Shown: one piece after another, positions 27,243 to 35,459 of the stretch | Position numbering within the stretch: the first letter of the stretch is position 1 | How the letters are laid out: every line of letters begins with the position of its first letter | Assembly (NCBI GenBank): GCA_022842205.1 | Contig: JALHQA010000007.1 | Span: 1 to 64,000 of the forward strand | Length of the DNA: 64,000 nucleotides | Direction of reading: 5' to 3' | Source of the DNA: Hyphomicrobiales bacterium | GTDB taxonomy: Bacteria; Pseudomonadota; Alphaproteobacteria; Rhizobiales; Methylopilaceae | The notes under the pieces: model-generated | Databases searched by the model: none | What the model saw: only the letters and a program-made list of their open reading frames with translations | What the model was told of the DNA's origin: nothing | Made by a program: the position numbers and the translations under genes

Positions 27243-27272
27243 TTGCGGGCAAAGTGGTCGATTTGTTATAGT
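27243..27272 (+). promoter_or_regulatory. Candidate irr promoter
   Basis: TTGCGG (27243-27248), 18-bp spacer, TATAGT (27267-27272). Transcription would begin near 27279, directly before a terminator-like hairpin at 27284. Confidence 0.45.
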
Positions 27273-27283
27273 TCAACGACTTC

Positions 27284-27315
27284 GACCCGCCCCAAGGCGG
27301 GTCTTGCTTTGCCTT
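27284..27315 (+). terminator. Terminator or attenuator between gpmA and irr
   Basis: Stem GACCCGCC / GGCGGGTC with loop CCAA, then the T-rich TTGCTTTGCCTTT. It can end gpmA transcripts; if the promoter at 27243 is real it lies in the irr leader. Confidence 0.65.
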
Positions 27316-27328
27316 TCAGGGATTTGTG

Positions 27329-27799
27329 ATGGCCGAGGATAACGTTTCGAAGACGCTGGATTGCGGGCTCCGCCCCTCCACCTGTGTGGCGCGGGATGTG
27401 GGCGGCATGCTGCGGAGCGCAACGCTCAGGCCGACCCGCCAGCGCATAGCGCTCGGCCGGTTGCTCTACGCCAAGGGCGACCGTCATGTGACGGCGGAAA
27501 TCCTTCACGAGGAAGCCATGCGCGCCCGCGTGCCGGTTTCGCTCGCGACCGTCTACAACACGCTGCATCAGTTCACGCAGGCCGGCCTGCTCCGCGAGGT
27601 CGCGGTCGATGGTGCCAAGACCTATTTCGACACCAATGTCTCCGACCACCACCATTTCCTGGTCGAGGGCGAGAACCAGCTGATGGACATTCACGGCGAC
27701 CACATGACGGTCGAAGGTCTGCCGGAAGCCCCCGAGGGCATGGAAATCGCCCGCGTCGACGTCGTCGTGCGCCTGCGCCGCAAGGGCAAGAACAGCTGA
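27329..27799 (+). CDS. irr: Iron response regulator Irr (Fur family)
   Basis: Fur-superfamily regulator of 156 aa, the main haem/iron sensor of Rhizobiales. Winged-helix domain: LRPTRQRIALGRLLYAKGDRHVTAEILHEEA and VSLATVYNTLHQFTQAGLL; dimerisation domain with the haem-binding histidine run SDHHHFLVEGENQLMDIHGDHM. The N-terminal haem regulatory motif (Cys-Pro) of Bradyrhizobium japonicum Irr is not present; instead STCVARDVGGML is found, so degradation by haem may differ. ATG at 27329, after AGGGA, is preferred over the adjoining GTG. A possible Irr box lies upstream. Confidence 0.92.
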   Translation: MAEDNVSKTLDCGLRPSTCVARDVGGMLRSATLRPTRQRIALGRLLYAKGDRHVTAEILHEEAMRARVPVSLATVYNTLHQFTQAGLLREVAVDGAKTYFDTNVSDHHHFLVEGENQLMDIHGDHMTVEGLPEAPEGMEIARVDVVVRLRRKGKNS

Positions 27800-27838
27800 C
27801 CAAAAGCAGCTGGCAGGCGTTCGGACATCTAAGATGCG

Positions 27839-27862
27839 AAAGGCCCCGTTCCGGGGCCTTTT
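27839..27862. terminator. Terminator shared by irr and the convergent SH3 gene
   Basis: Arms AAAGGCCCC / GGGGCCTTT with loop GTTCC, then TTCGTTT. Symmetric A and T flanks allow use from both sides; it lies between two convergent stops. Confidence 0.85.
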
Positions 27863-27872
27863 CGTTTAGCCG

Positions 27873-28484
27873 CTAGAAGATCTCGCCGGGATAGACCCCG
27901 AACAGCTGGTCCTGCCGCATCCAGCCGTCGAAACGGTCGCCGGAAATCCGGCACCATTCGCCGGAGCAGACCTCGACCGTGGCAAGCACCTTGGGCTGGA
28001 GCTGGGCGATGATCTCGGCTTCCTGGGCGCCGGAATTTCTGAGCGGCAAGGCCGGCTCGGACGACCACGGCGCGACCAGCGCGGTGCGCTTGCCCGACAG
28101 CAGCGAATGAAACACCCAGCCGTCGGCACCGTCGGCGTCGCGCACCCGCCGCCAATTGTCCCATTCGGCGATGATTTCGACCGGAAGGCCGGCGCGCTGA
28201 TAGGTCCACACGACATCGTGTTCCTTGCCGGCGCCGCGGCGGACATTCACTTCATTCGATTTCAGGCTGACAAAGCGCGGCAGCGGCAGGCCCGACACCG
28301 CGCCCATCGCGACGGCCCCGGTGGTCTTGGCCGCCTGCGCCTGCGACGGGGAAAGAGCGTCGGTCGCCGTCGGACCGCCAAGCCATTCGCCGGCCGAGAT
28401 CGCGAGATAGGCCGCGCCGGCCGCCACGGCCGCGAATGCCGTCACACGTCCGGCCGTCCGCCACAGATACGCCTGGCCATACAT
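27873..28484 (-). CDS. Membrane-anchored SH3-domain protein
   Basis: About 203 aa. An N-terminal helix (RVTAFAAVAAGAAYLAISAG) anchors it, and the periplasmic part carries a bacterial SH3 fold (PF06347-like): FVSLKSNEVNVRRGAGKEHDVVW, YQRAGLPVEIIAEWDNWRRV, GWVFHSLLSGKR, then a second half with EVCSGEWCRISGDRFDGWMRQDQLFGVYPGE. Likely peptidoglycan- or protein-binding. The start is uncertain: the frame stays open to 29063, ATGs occur at 28484, 28628 and 28679, and none has a good ribosome site. 28484 is chosen because the anchor helix follows directly. Confidence 0.7.
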   Translation of the reverse strand: MYGQAYLWRTAGRVTAFAAVAAGAAYLAISAGEWLGGPTATDALSPSQAQAAKTTGAVAMGAVSGLPLPRFVSLKSNEVNVRRGAGKEHDVVWTYQRAGLPVEIIAEWDNWRRVRDADGADGWVFHSLLSGKRTALVAPWSSEPALPLRNSGAQEAEIIAQLQPKVLATVEVCSGEWCRISGDRFDGWMRQDQLFGVYPGEIF

Positions 28485-28738
28485 AAGGAGATACTGCCCC
28501 GTGCCGGTTGTTATTGCGGTTGATGCGGCGAGCCGCCTGCTCCGTCCGCGTTCGAGAAAATACCCCCTGCGCCGTTGACGAAATCCTAACCCAGCGAGAA
28601 TGACGCCGGCCAGTGCGATTTGACGCATCGCAACGGGAATTGCGCCGCGACAGCGGCGTCTATGTATGTACGAGTTCATTCCGCCGCGACAAGCTTTTCC
28701 CCAGGTCCGGAAAATTGTCGCCTCGCCGTTAGATTTTT

Positions 28739-28753
28739 GTTCCCTTTTTGTTC
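28739..28753 (+). promoter_or_regulatory. LexA (SOS) box, alphaproteobacterial type
   Basis: GTTC-N7-GTTC with the spacer CCTTTTT and flanking T-rich context is a perfect direct-repeat SOS box as known for Rhizobiales and Rhodobacter. It is 47 bp upstream of the gene at 28801, in the divergent region with the SH3 gene. Confidence 0.7.
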
Positions 28754-28800
28754 TGTTCGTGGAACTCTCGCCGTCAGGTTTCCAAGACAGGGAGGTGGCG

Positions 28801-29154
28801 ATGTTCCGTATCCTAATGACGATACCCGCGCTTGCAGGCTTCTGCATGCCGCTCGCCGCGGCCGAGCTTGTCGCCCCGGCGACGCTGGGCGCGAGCTTTT
28901 TCGACTCAAAGCCGATCACGACGACGGATGCCAGGGGGCGCGCGTCCCGGCTGGTCTTCGCGCCCGAAGGAACGCTGACGCGCACCAGCGCGTCCGGCCG
29001 GGCCTCCGAGGGCAAATGGCGGCTTTCGGAAGACGGGTTCTGCATGCAGGTCGGCAAGGCCAAGACCGAAAGCTGCTACATCGTGCTGAAGCGCGACGAC
29101 GGCACGATCTCGGCCCTGCGCCGGTCCGGCCAGCCCTTCACATGGCAGAAGTAG
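28801..29154 (+). CDS. Small secreted protein of unknown function behind an SOS box
   Basis: 117 aa; signal peptide of about 20 residues (ILMTIPALAGFCMPLAAA). The mature part ends in a beta-rich module, GKWRLSEDGFCMQVGKAKTE followed by SCYIVLKRDDG, with two cysteines, which recalls DUF995-type periplasmic proteins, though I cannot assign it firmly. The frame is open from 28666, but GGGAGGTGGCG before ATG at 28801 and the signal peptide set the start. Its promoter holds a perfect LexA box, suggesting damage induction. It abuts the convergent moeB stop. Confidence 0.75.
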   Translation: MFRILMTIPALAGFCMPLAAAELVAPATLGASFFDSKPITTTDARGRASRLVFAPEGTLTRTSASGRASEGKWRLSEDGFCMQVGKAKTESCYIVLKRDDGTISALRRSGQPFTWQK

Positions 29155-29940
29155 TTACGGACCGCCCTGGAAGCCGCTGAGCGGGTTGGCGCGGTCGAAG
29201 GCATAGGTCAGCGTCTCGAAGCGCATGGAGCGGGCGTCGATCATCAGAAGACGCCCGACCAGCCCTTCGCCGAACGGCGCGATCTCGCGGATGGCCTCGA
29301 GCGCCATCAGCGAGCCGACGACACCGGCGAGCGCGCCGAGCACGCCGGCCTGCTCGCAGGTCGGGATCGTGCCGTCCGGAGGCGGCTCGGGGAACAGGCA
29401 TCTGTAGGTCGGATTCGGCACGCCCTCCACCTTGCTGTCCTCGTATGGACGCAAGGTCGTGATGGCGCCGTCCATCGTGCCGAGCCAGCCCATCACGAGC
29501 GGTCTTTTCGCGCGGAACGCGGCGTCGGACACGAGATAGCGGGTCGAGAAATTGTCGGAGCCGTCGAGAACGATGTCGTAGCCTGCGATCAATCCTTCGG
29601 CGTTTTCATGGGTCATTCGCGCGTTGTGCGTTTCGACGGCAATATGCGGGTTGACCGCCCGCACCGCATCCGCCGCGCTGTCGACCTTCAGGCGGCCGAT
29701 ATCTCCGGTGCCGTGCAGAACCTGGCGCTGCAGGTTCGACAGCGACACCGTGTCGTTGTCGATGACACCGAGCGTACCGACACCGGCGGCGGCCAGATAA
29801 AGCAGGATCGGGCTGCCGAGACCGCCGGCGCCGATGACCAGCGCCCGCGCGGCCTTCAGCTTCTGCTGGCCCGGCCCGCCGATTTCGCGCAACACGATAT
29901 GGCGGGCGTAGCGTTCCAGTTCGTCCGGAGACAGCGTCAC
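29155..29940 (-). CDS. moeB: Molybdopterin-synthase adenylyltransferase MoeB / ThiF-like
   Basis: E1-like enzyme (261 aa) that adenylates the C-terminal glycine of MoaD or a related sulfur carrier. ATP site GAGGLGSPILLYLAAAGVG, SNLQRQVLHGTGDIG, catalytic aspartate in DGSDNFSTRYLVSD, and CEQAGVLGALAGVVGSL. The zinc site is incomplete: only single cysteines (YRCLF, PTCEQ) are seen and the C-terminal CxxC pair of E. coli MoeB is missing. No rhodanese domain. Its start overlaps the stop of the upstream isomerase gene by four bases. Confidence 0.87.
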   Translation of the reverse strand: MTLSPDELERYARHIVLREIGGPGQQKLKAARALVIGAGGLGSPILLYLAAAGVGTLGVIDNDTVSLSNLQRQVLHGTGDIGRLKVDSAADAVRAVNPHIAVETHNARMTHENAEGLIAGYDIVLDGSDNFSTRYLVSDAAFRAKRPLVMGWLGTMDGAITTLRPYEDSKVEGVPNPTYRCLFPEPPPDGTIPTCEQAGVLGALAGVVGSLMALEAIREIAPFGEGLVGRLLMIDARSMRFETLTYAFDRANPLSGFQGGP

Positions 29941-30548
29941 GCCGCTTCTCCTTCCGGCGGAACCGCGGCCCAGAGGAGGGCGTCCTCCAGCCGGTCATGG
30001 CCCCAGAACATCTCGCCGTCCTCGGCGATGAAGGTCGGCGCGCCGAAAATGCCAAGCGAGGCCGCGCGCTCCACCTGCCCGCGCAGAGCGAGCTTGTTGT
30101 CCTCGGCCTGCGCCCGCTCGACGAGCGCGTCGGCATCGTGGCCGAGCGCGGTCAGAATTTCCCGGATCGGCGCGTCGTCCGAAATCACGCCGCCTTCGCC
30201 GAATTCGAAGGCAAGCACCGCGCGGGTGAAATCAGGCACCGATGTGGGGTCCAGCACCAGCGCCACGCGCGCGGCGAGCAGCCCGTTCTGGGGAAATTCC
30301 GGCGGCTGCTTGAAAGGAAGGGCGAATTTCACGCACAGGCGCTCGAGGTCGCGCCACATATAGGCGCCCTTCACCGGGTTGGCCTTGTAGGGCGAGGTGG
30401 TGAGGCCCGTTTTGGCGAAGATCGGGCCGAGCAGCAGCGGCTTCCAGACAAGCTCCACCCCCGCCGCCTCGGCCAGCGGCCCGGCCCGCATCACGGCGGG
30501 ATAGGAATAGGTGGAGCCGTAGTCGTACCAGAAATCGAGACGGGGCAT
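29937..30548 (-). CDS. 2-hydroxychromene-2-carboxylate isomerase (DsbA-like fold)
   Basis: Kappa-class GST/thioredoxin-fold protein of 203 aa: LDFWYDYGSTYSYPAVMRA with the catalytic serine region, WKPLLLGPIFAKTGL, and a C-terminal GIFGAPTFIAEDGEMFWGHDRLEDAL typical of HCCA isomerases. The named family acts in naphthalene breakdown, but most members in such genomes are glutathione-dependent isomerases with other substrates. The open frame extends to 30638; ATG at 30548 fits the family N-terminus. Coupled with moeB and divergent from argG. Confidence 0.85.
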   Translation of the reverse strand: MPRLDFWYDYGSTYSYPAVMRAGPLAEAAGVELVWKPLLLGPIFAKTGLTTSPYKANPVKGAYMWRDLERLCVKFALPFKQPPEFPQNGLLAARVALVLDPTSVPDFTRAVLAFEFGEGGVISDDAPIREILTALGHDADALVERAQAEDNKLALRGQVERAASLGIFGAPTFIAEDGEMFWGHDRLEDALLWAAVPPEGEAA

Positions 30549-30649
30549 CGTGTCCTGCGGGCCTACTGGCGCATTGGCGGTTTTTGGCCTAAAGGCCGGG
30601 GCCATACGCTGTCGCGTATATCTAAGCTGCCCTCGCACGGATTTTGAGT

Positions 30650-31882
30650 ATGAACAAGAAGACCCCGAAAAAGGTCGTCCTCGCCTATTCGGGCGGTCTC
30701 GACACCTCCGTCATCCTGAAATGGCTGCAGACGGAATATGGTTGCGAGGTCGTCACCTTCACCGCCGATCTCGGCCAGGGCGAGGAGCTCGGCCCGGCGC
30801 GCCAGAAGGCGGAGCTGCTCGGCATCAAGCCGGAAAACATCTTCATCGAGGATCTGCGCGAGGAGTTCGTGCGGGATTTCGTCTTCCCGATGTTCCGCGC
30901 CAACGCGCTCTATGAGGGCCAGTACCTGCTCGGCACGTCCATCGCCCGGCCGCTGATCTCGAAATGGCAGATCGAGATTGCCCGCCGCACCGGCGCCGAC
31001 GCGGTTGCTCACGGCGCGACCGGCAAGGGCAACGACCAGGTGCGTTTCGAGCTCGCCTATTACGCGCTCGAGCCCGAGATCACCATCATCGCCCCGTGGC
31101 GCGAATGGGATCTCACCTCGCGCACGCGCCTGCTCGAATTCGCCGAGGCGCACCAGATTCCGATCGCCAAGGACAAGCGCGGCGAGGCGCCGTTCTCGGT
31201 CGACGCCAATCTTCTGCACTCCTCCTCCGAAGGCAAGGTGCTGGAAGACCCGGACGATGCCGCGCCGGACATCGTCTATCAGCGCACGATCGCGCCGGAA
31301 GACGCGCCCGACAGGGCAACTGTCATTACCATCGATTTCGAGAAGGGCGACCCGGTCGCGGTCGACGGCGTGAAGCTGTCGCCGGCCGCGTTGCTGACGA
31401 AGCTCAACGAGCTTGGCAAGGCGAACGGCATCGGCCGGCTCGATCTCGTCGAGAACCGGTTCGTCGGCATGAAGTCGCGCGGCATTTACGAGACGCCCGG
31501 CGGCACGATCCTGCACAAGGCCCATCGCGGCATCGAGAGCATCACGCTCGACCGCGAGGCGCTGCATCTCAAGGAGCAGCTGATGCCGAAATATGCCGAG
31601 CTGGTCTATTACGGCTTCTGGTTCGCGCCGGAGCGCGAAATGCTGCAGGCGCTGATCGACAAGAGCCAGGACCTCGTCACCGGTCAGGTCAAGGTCAAGC
31701 TCTACAAGGGCAACGCCGATGTCGTCGGCCGCTCCTCGCCCTATTCGCTGTACGACAAGGAACTCGTCACCTTCGAGGAAGGCGCGGTCGCCTACGACCA
31801 CCGCGACGCGGAGGGCTTCATCAAGCTCAACGCGCTTCGCCTGCGCACGCTCGCCGCGCGCAGGAAGAAGACGGGCCTCTAG
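30650..31882 (+). CDS. argG: Argininosuccinate synthase
   Basis: Joins citrulline and aspartate with ATP in arginine synthesis. 410 aa, type I form. ATP-binding [16 protein letters not shown] near the N-terminus, [35 protein letters not shown], and [19 protein letters not shown]. An in-frame TTG lies two codons upstream; ATG at 30650 is used. Single gene with its own promoter region between it and the divergent isomerase. Confidence 0.97.
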   Translation: MNKKTPKKVVLAYSGGLDTSVILKWLQTEYGCEVVTFTADLGQGEELGPARQKAELLGIKPENIFIEDLREEFVRDFVFPMFRANALYEGQYLLGTSIARPLISKWQIEIARRTGADAVAHGATGKGNDQVRFELAYYALEPEITIIAPWREWDLTSRTRLLEFAEAHQIPIAKDKRGEAPFSVDANLLHSSSEGKVLEDPDDAAPDIVYQRTIAPEDAPDRATVITIDFEKGDPVAVDGVKLSPAALLTKLNELGKANGIGRLDLVENRFVGMKSRGIYETPGGTILHKAHRGIESITLDREALHLKEQLMPKYAELVYYGFWFAPEREMLQALIDKSQDLVTGQVKVKLYKGNADVVGRSSPYSLYDKELVTFEEGAVAYDHRDAEGFIKLNALRLRTLAARRKKTGL

Positions 31883-31920
31883 TCAAATCCCTGCCGCAAA
31901 GCACTGCGACTTTTCCGGTC

Positions 31921-32196
31921 ATGACGAGCAGAATCCTGAACGGAAGAGCCGCACTTTGGGGCGCAGCAGGCTGTTTGCTGCTGCTCCCGCTCGTGGCGAT
32001 GCAGTTCACCGATGAAGTCGCGTGGGACGGCGCCGACTTCCTGGTCTTTGGCGCGATGCTGGTCGCCGCCTGCGGCGCGTATGAACTCGCTGCGCGCCTG
32101 ACGCGGCAAACGGCGTATCGGGCTGCGGCCGCGGCTGCCATCACAGCACTCTTCATTCTGATCTGGCTCGAACTCGCGGTCGGGCTGTTCGACTGA
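31921..32196 (+). CDS. Small three-helix membrane protein
   Basis: 91 aa, unrecognised. Three hydrophobic helices: AALWGAAGCLLLLPLVAMQF, FLVFGAMLVAACGAYELAA and AAAAAITALFILIWLELAVGLF, with a short acidic loop FTDEVAWDGADF after the first. It begins 38 bp after argG and may be co-transcribed with it. No function can be inferred. Confidence 0.65.
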   Translation: MTSRILNGRAALWGAAGCLLLLPLVAMQFTDEVAWDGADFLVFGAMLVAACGAYELAARLTRQTAYRAAAAAAITALFILIWLELAVGLFD

Positions 32197-32295
32197 GCCG
32201 CGATCCTTAACACCCCTTAAACCCCGAGCCGCGAAACTGCCGCTGAGGCCGCGCATGCCGCGCGGCGTCAGGCATGCGCCGAGGAACGACGGACG

Positions 32296-34575
32296 ATGTT
32301 CGGTTTCGGCGGGAAGACGCGCAAGAAAAAGCGCGAACCCCGGTTCGATTCGCATCCCGAGGAATTGCTGGACCTCCGCCTCGGACCGGGGGACCGGGCG
32401 CACACCTATGGTCTCGGCCGCCGGGCGCGCACCGCCGATCTCGAGGAAGTCGAGATCGACGACGAGGAGGAGGAAGAGCCGTCACCGAAGCGCGGGGCCG
32501 GACGAAATTCCAGGCGCGCCGCGCCGGAGCCTGACGACGACGAAGAGGAAGAAGAGGAGGAGGACATGGAAGAGGAAGAAGCGCCTCCTCCGCGCCGCCG
32601 TGCGCGGGCCTCCTCTTCGCGCGCGAAAAAGAAACCGGCGAAGAAGCGCCGCAACGATCCCGTCGGCTTTTTCGCGCTCGGCCGGATGATCCGCTTCGGC
32701 GCGCACGCCGCTTTGTGGGGCGGTCTCGCGGTCATCGCGTTCGTCGCTTTCGAGGCGACACGGCTGCCGCCGATGAGCGCGCTCGAAATTCCGCCGCGCC
32801 CGCCGAGCGTCACTCTGGTCGGCGTCGACGGCACGCGCTTTGCGACGCGCGGTGACGGCGCGGGCGCGAAAGTCGAGCTACGCCATCTGCCGGATTACGT
32901 GCCGCAGGCCTTCATCGCCATCGAGGACCAGCGCTTCCGCTCGCATTTCGGCATCGATCCCATCGGCCTCCTGCGCGCGGTGTACGAGAACACCACCGCC
33001 GGCCAGGTCGTGCAGGGCGGCTCGACCATCACGCAGCAGCTTGCGAAGAATCTGTTTCTCACGCCGGAGCGCTCGCTCGAGCGCAAGGTGCAGGAAGCGA
33101 TCCTCGCGCTGTGGCTCGAATGGAAATTCACCAAGGACGAGATTCTCGAACTCTATCTGAACCGCGTCTATTTCGGCTCCGGCGCCTATGGCATCCAGGC
33201 CGCGAGCGAGCGCTATTTCGAAAAGCCCGCGAGCTACATGACGCTTGGCGAAGCCGCCATTCTCGCCGGTCTCGTCAAGGCGCCGTCGCGCCTGTCGCCC
33301 TCGCGCGATCCTGCCGCCGCGGAGGCGCGCGCGCAGATCGTGCTCGCCGCGATGGCCGAACAGGGCTTCATCAAGGACAAGGAGGCGGCGCGCGCGATGA
33401 GCGTTCCGGCCGCCATCGCCGCGCCGCGTATGGACGGTTCCGCCGGCTATGTCGCCGACTGGGTCATCGACCAGCTGCCCGAACTCGTCGGCAAGCTCGA
33501 CCGCGATGTCATCGTCGACACCACGATCGATCCGATCCTGCAAGCCGAGGCCGAACAGGCGCTCGTCTCCGAGCTCAATGCCGGCGGCGGCAAATACGGC
33601 GTCAACCAGGGTGCGGTCGTCTCGCTCGATCCCGGCGGCGGCGTGAAGGCGCTTGTCGGCGGGCGCTCCTACGCCAGGAGCCAGTTCAACCGCGCGGTCG
33701 CGGCGAAACGCCAGCCCGGCTCGGCGTTCAAGCCGTTCGTCTATCTCACCGCCGTCGAAATGGGCCTGACGCCCGACAGCCTCGTGCAGGACGCGCCGTT
33801 GAAACTGAAAGGCTGGTCGCCGGAAAATTTCGACAAGAAATATCTCGGCACCGTCACGCTGTCGGAAGCCTTGGCGCGATCGATCAATTCCGTCGCCGTG
33901 CGGCTGACCATGGATGTCGGTCCCGCCAATGTCATCAAGACCGCGCACCGCATGGGCATCTCGTCGCCGCTGAAGGACAATGCCTCGATCGCGCTCGGCA
34001 CGTCGGAAGTGACACCGCTCGAACTTGCCGCCGCCTACACGCCGTTTGCGAACGGCGGCACCGCCGTCGTGCCCTATGTCGTGCGCCGCGTGCGCGTCGC
34101 GGAAACGGGAGAGGTTCTTTACGAGCGTCATGGTTCCGGGCTCGGCCGCATCGCCGATCCGCGCCACCTCGGCATGATGAACCAGATGATGTCGGAGACG
34201 CTGCGCATCGGAACCGCGCAACGCGCCGACCTTCCCGGCTGGCCCGCCGCCGGCAAGACCGGCACCAGCCAGGATTATCGCGATGCCTGGTTCGTCGGCT
34301 ACACCGCCAATCTCGTCACCGCGGTCTGGCTCGGCAATGACGACAATTCGCCGACCAAGCGCGCGTCGGGTTCGGGCCTGCCGGTGCAGGTGTGGAGCCG
34401 CTACATGACGGCGGCGCATCGCGGCGTTCCGGTCGCGGGACTGCCGGGCCTGTTCGGAGGACAGGATGTCGCCGGCCGTTCGCAAAATGAAATGTGGGCC
34501 GGCGCACGCGCGCATGAACTGCCGCAGCCGATCCGCGCGCCGCTCGATTTCCTGAAGAAGCTGTTTGGCGGGTAG
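32296..34575 (+). CDS. Penicillin-binding protein 1A (class A, bifunctional)
   Basis: Peptidoglycan glycosyltransferase/transpeptidase of 759 aa. After a transmembrane helix at about 134-153, the GT51 domain has EDQRFRSHFGID (catalytic E210), GGSTITQQLAKNLFLTPERSLERK and EWKFTKDEILELYLN. The transpeptidase has SAFK (S476-K479), the SIN motif in ARSINSVAVRL and GKTGTSQDYRDAWFVG. The cytoplasmic N-terminus is long and unusual: an acidic run at 79-95 (mostly D and E), then a basic run at 99-119. The gene is preceded by a short gap with TTAA-N6-TTAA and followed by a palindromic repeat. Confidence 0.93.
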   Translation: MFGFGGKTRKKKREPRFDSHPEELLDLRLGPGDRAHTYGLGRRARTADLEEVEIDDEEEEEPSPKRGAGRNSRRAAPEPDDDEEEEEEEDMEEEEAPPPRRRARASSSRAKKKPAKKRRNDPVGFFALGRMIRFGAHAALWGGLAVIAFVAFEATRLPPMSALEIPPRPPSVTLVGVDGTRFATRGDGAGAKVELRHLPDYVPQAFIAIEDQRFRSHFGIDPIGLLRAVYENTTAGQVVQGGSTITQQLAKNLFLTPERSLERKVQEAILALWLEWKFTKDEILELYLNRVYFGSGAYGIQAASERYFEKPASYMTLGEAAILAGLVKAPSRLSPSRDPAAAEARAQIVLAAMAEQGFIKDKEAARAMSVPAAIAAPRMDGSAGYVADWVIDQLPELVGKLDRDVIVDTTIDPILQAEAEQALVSELNAGGGKYGVNQGAVVSLDPGGGVKALVGGRSYARSQFNRAVAAKRQPGSAFKPFVYLTAVEMGLTPDSLVQDAPLKLKGWSPENFDKKYLGTVTLSEALARSINSVAVRLTMDVGPANVIKTAHRMGISSPLKDNASIALGTSEVTPLELAAAYTPFANGGTAVVPYVVRRVRVAETGEVLYERHGSGLGRIADPRHLGMMNQMMSETLRIGTAQRADLPGWPAAGKTGTSQDYRDAWFVGYTANLVTAVWLGNDDNSPTKRASGSGLPVQVWSRYMTAAHRGVPVAGLPGLFGGQDVAGRSQNEMWAGARAHELPQPIRAPLDFLKKLFGG

Positions 34576-34576
34576 A

Positions 34577-34630
34577 ACGTCATTCCGGACGCAAACAGCG
34601 CGACTCGCTACGCGATTTCCGGGATGACGA
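34577..34630. repeat. REP-like palindromic repeat
   Basis: GTCATTCCGG (34579-34588) and CCGGGATGAC (34619-34628) pair with one wobble around an AGCGCG / CGCTACGCG core. The pattern resembles the dispersed intergenic palindromes of Bradyrhizobium-like genomes. It lies between convergent genes and may also act as a terminator. Confidence 0.6.
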
Positions 34631-35407
34631 TCAACGCCTGCGGCGCGTGCGCTTCGGCATGTTGATGCCGTAGCGGTGCAGGTCGGAGCCTTGCGTTTTC
34701 AGCCAGGCTTCAGCCTCGTCGGTGTCCGGGAACAGCCGGTAGACGATGTTCCAGAACCGGTCGCCGTGATTCATTTCGCGACGATGCGCGACTTCATGCG
34801 CGCAGAGATAATCGAGCACGAAAGTCGGCGCGAGAATAAGGCGCCACGAAAAGGCGAGGTCGCCCTTCACCGAGCACGAGCCCCAGCGCGAGATCGTGTC
34901 CTTCACGCTGATGCGCCCGACAGCAACGCGCAGACGCCGCGCATGCCGCTCGACCGTCGGCTCGATGTCCTTGCGTGCTTCGCGCTTCAGGAAATCCAGA
35001 ACGCGGCGCGAGAAATGTTCTTCCGGTCCGTAGACGCCGATCACGCGCACGCGGCCCGGTTCCTGCGGCTCGATGCGCGTGACGCCGCGCACGCCGCGCC
35101 AGACGAGACGATGCGGCACGCCGCGCAGCGGAATGATCTTGCCGCGCGCGAACGGCACCGCTTCCGGCACGGTCTGCAGCCGATCGGCGATCCAGTCGAC
35201 CTGACGCAGCGCGAAGCTGCGGCCGTGCACGAGCGGCACGCGCTTCGGCAGCGTGAGCACGACCTGGCCCGTGGGATTCTTCACGCGCAGCGTTATCCTG
35301 CGCGCAGCCGCGTTGCGGCGCACGGCGATTTCGATCGGCCGACCGCGCACGATCATGTCGAACGTCGCGGGCTCACCGGCCTTCTGGGAAAATAATCTGC
35401 TCAGCAC
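34631..35407 (-). CDS. SprT/YgjP-like zinc metallopeptidase (DUF45, M48-type)
   Basis: 258 aa. The zinc-binding motif HEVAHRREMNHGDRFW sits in the C-terminal third, after a substrate-like beta-rich N-terminal half (ARRITLRVKNPTGQVVLTLPKR) and ISRWGSCSVKGDLAFSWRLILAP, the signature of the YgjP family. Peptide substrates are unknown. The start is given as GTG at 35407 because LSRLFSQKAGEPATFD matches the usual family N-terminus; ATG at 35356 is the alternative, and no ribosome site decides. Downstream of the hydrolase gene on the same strand. Confidence 0.82.
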   Translation of the reverse strand: MLSRLFSQKAGEPATFDMIVRGRPIEIAVRRNAAARRITLRVKNPTGQVVLTLPKRVPLVHGRSFALRQVDWIADRLQTVPEAVPFARGKIIPLRGVPHRLVWRGVRGVTRIEPQEPGRVRVIGVYGPEEHFSRRVLDFLKREARKDIEPTVERHARRLRVAVGRISVKDTISRWGSCSVKGDLAFSWRLILAPTFVLDYLCAHEVAHRREMNHGDRFWNIVYRLFPDTDEAEAWLKTQGSDLHRYGINMPKRTRRRR

Positions 35408-35459
35408 GGGACAAAGATAGCAGAACCGCGGCCCTTTTCGAGAGGTTTTAAACGTTCTT

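Noticed and set aside
32208-32221. TTAA-N6-TTAA before the PBP1A gene as a CtrA site
   Set aside because: Spacer is six, not seven, and the half sites lack the usual AACC pattern.
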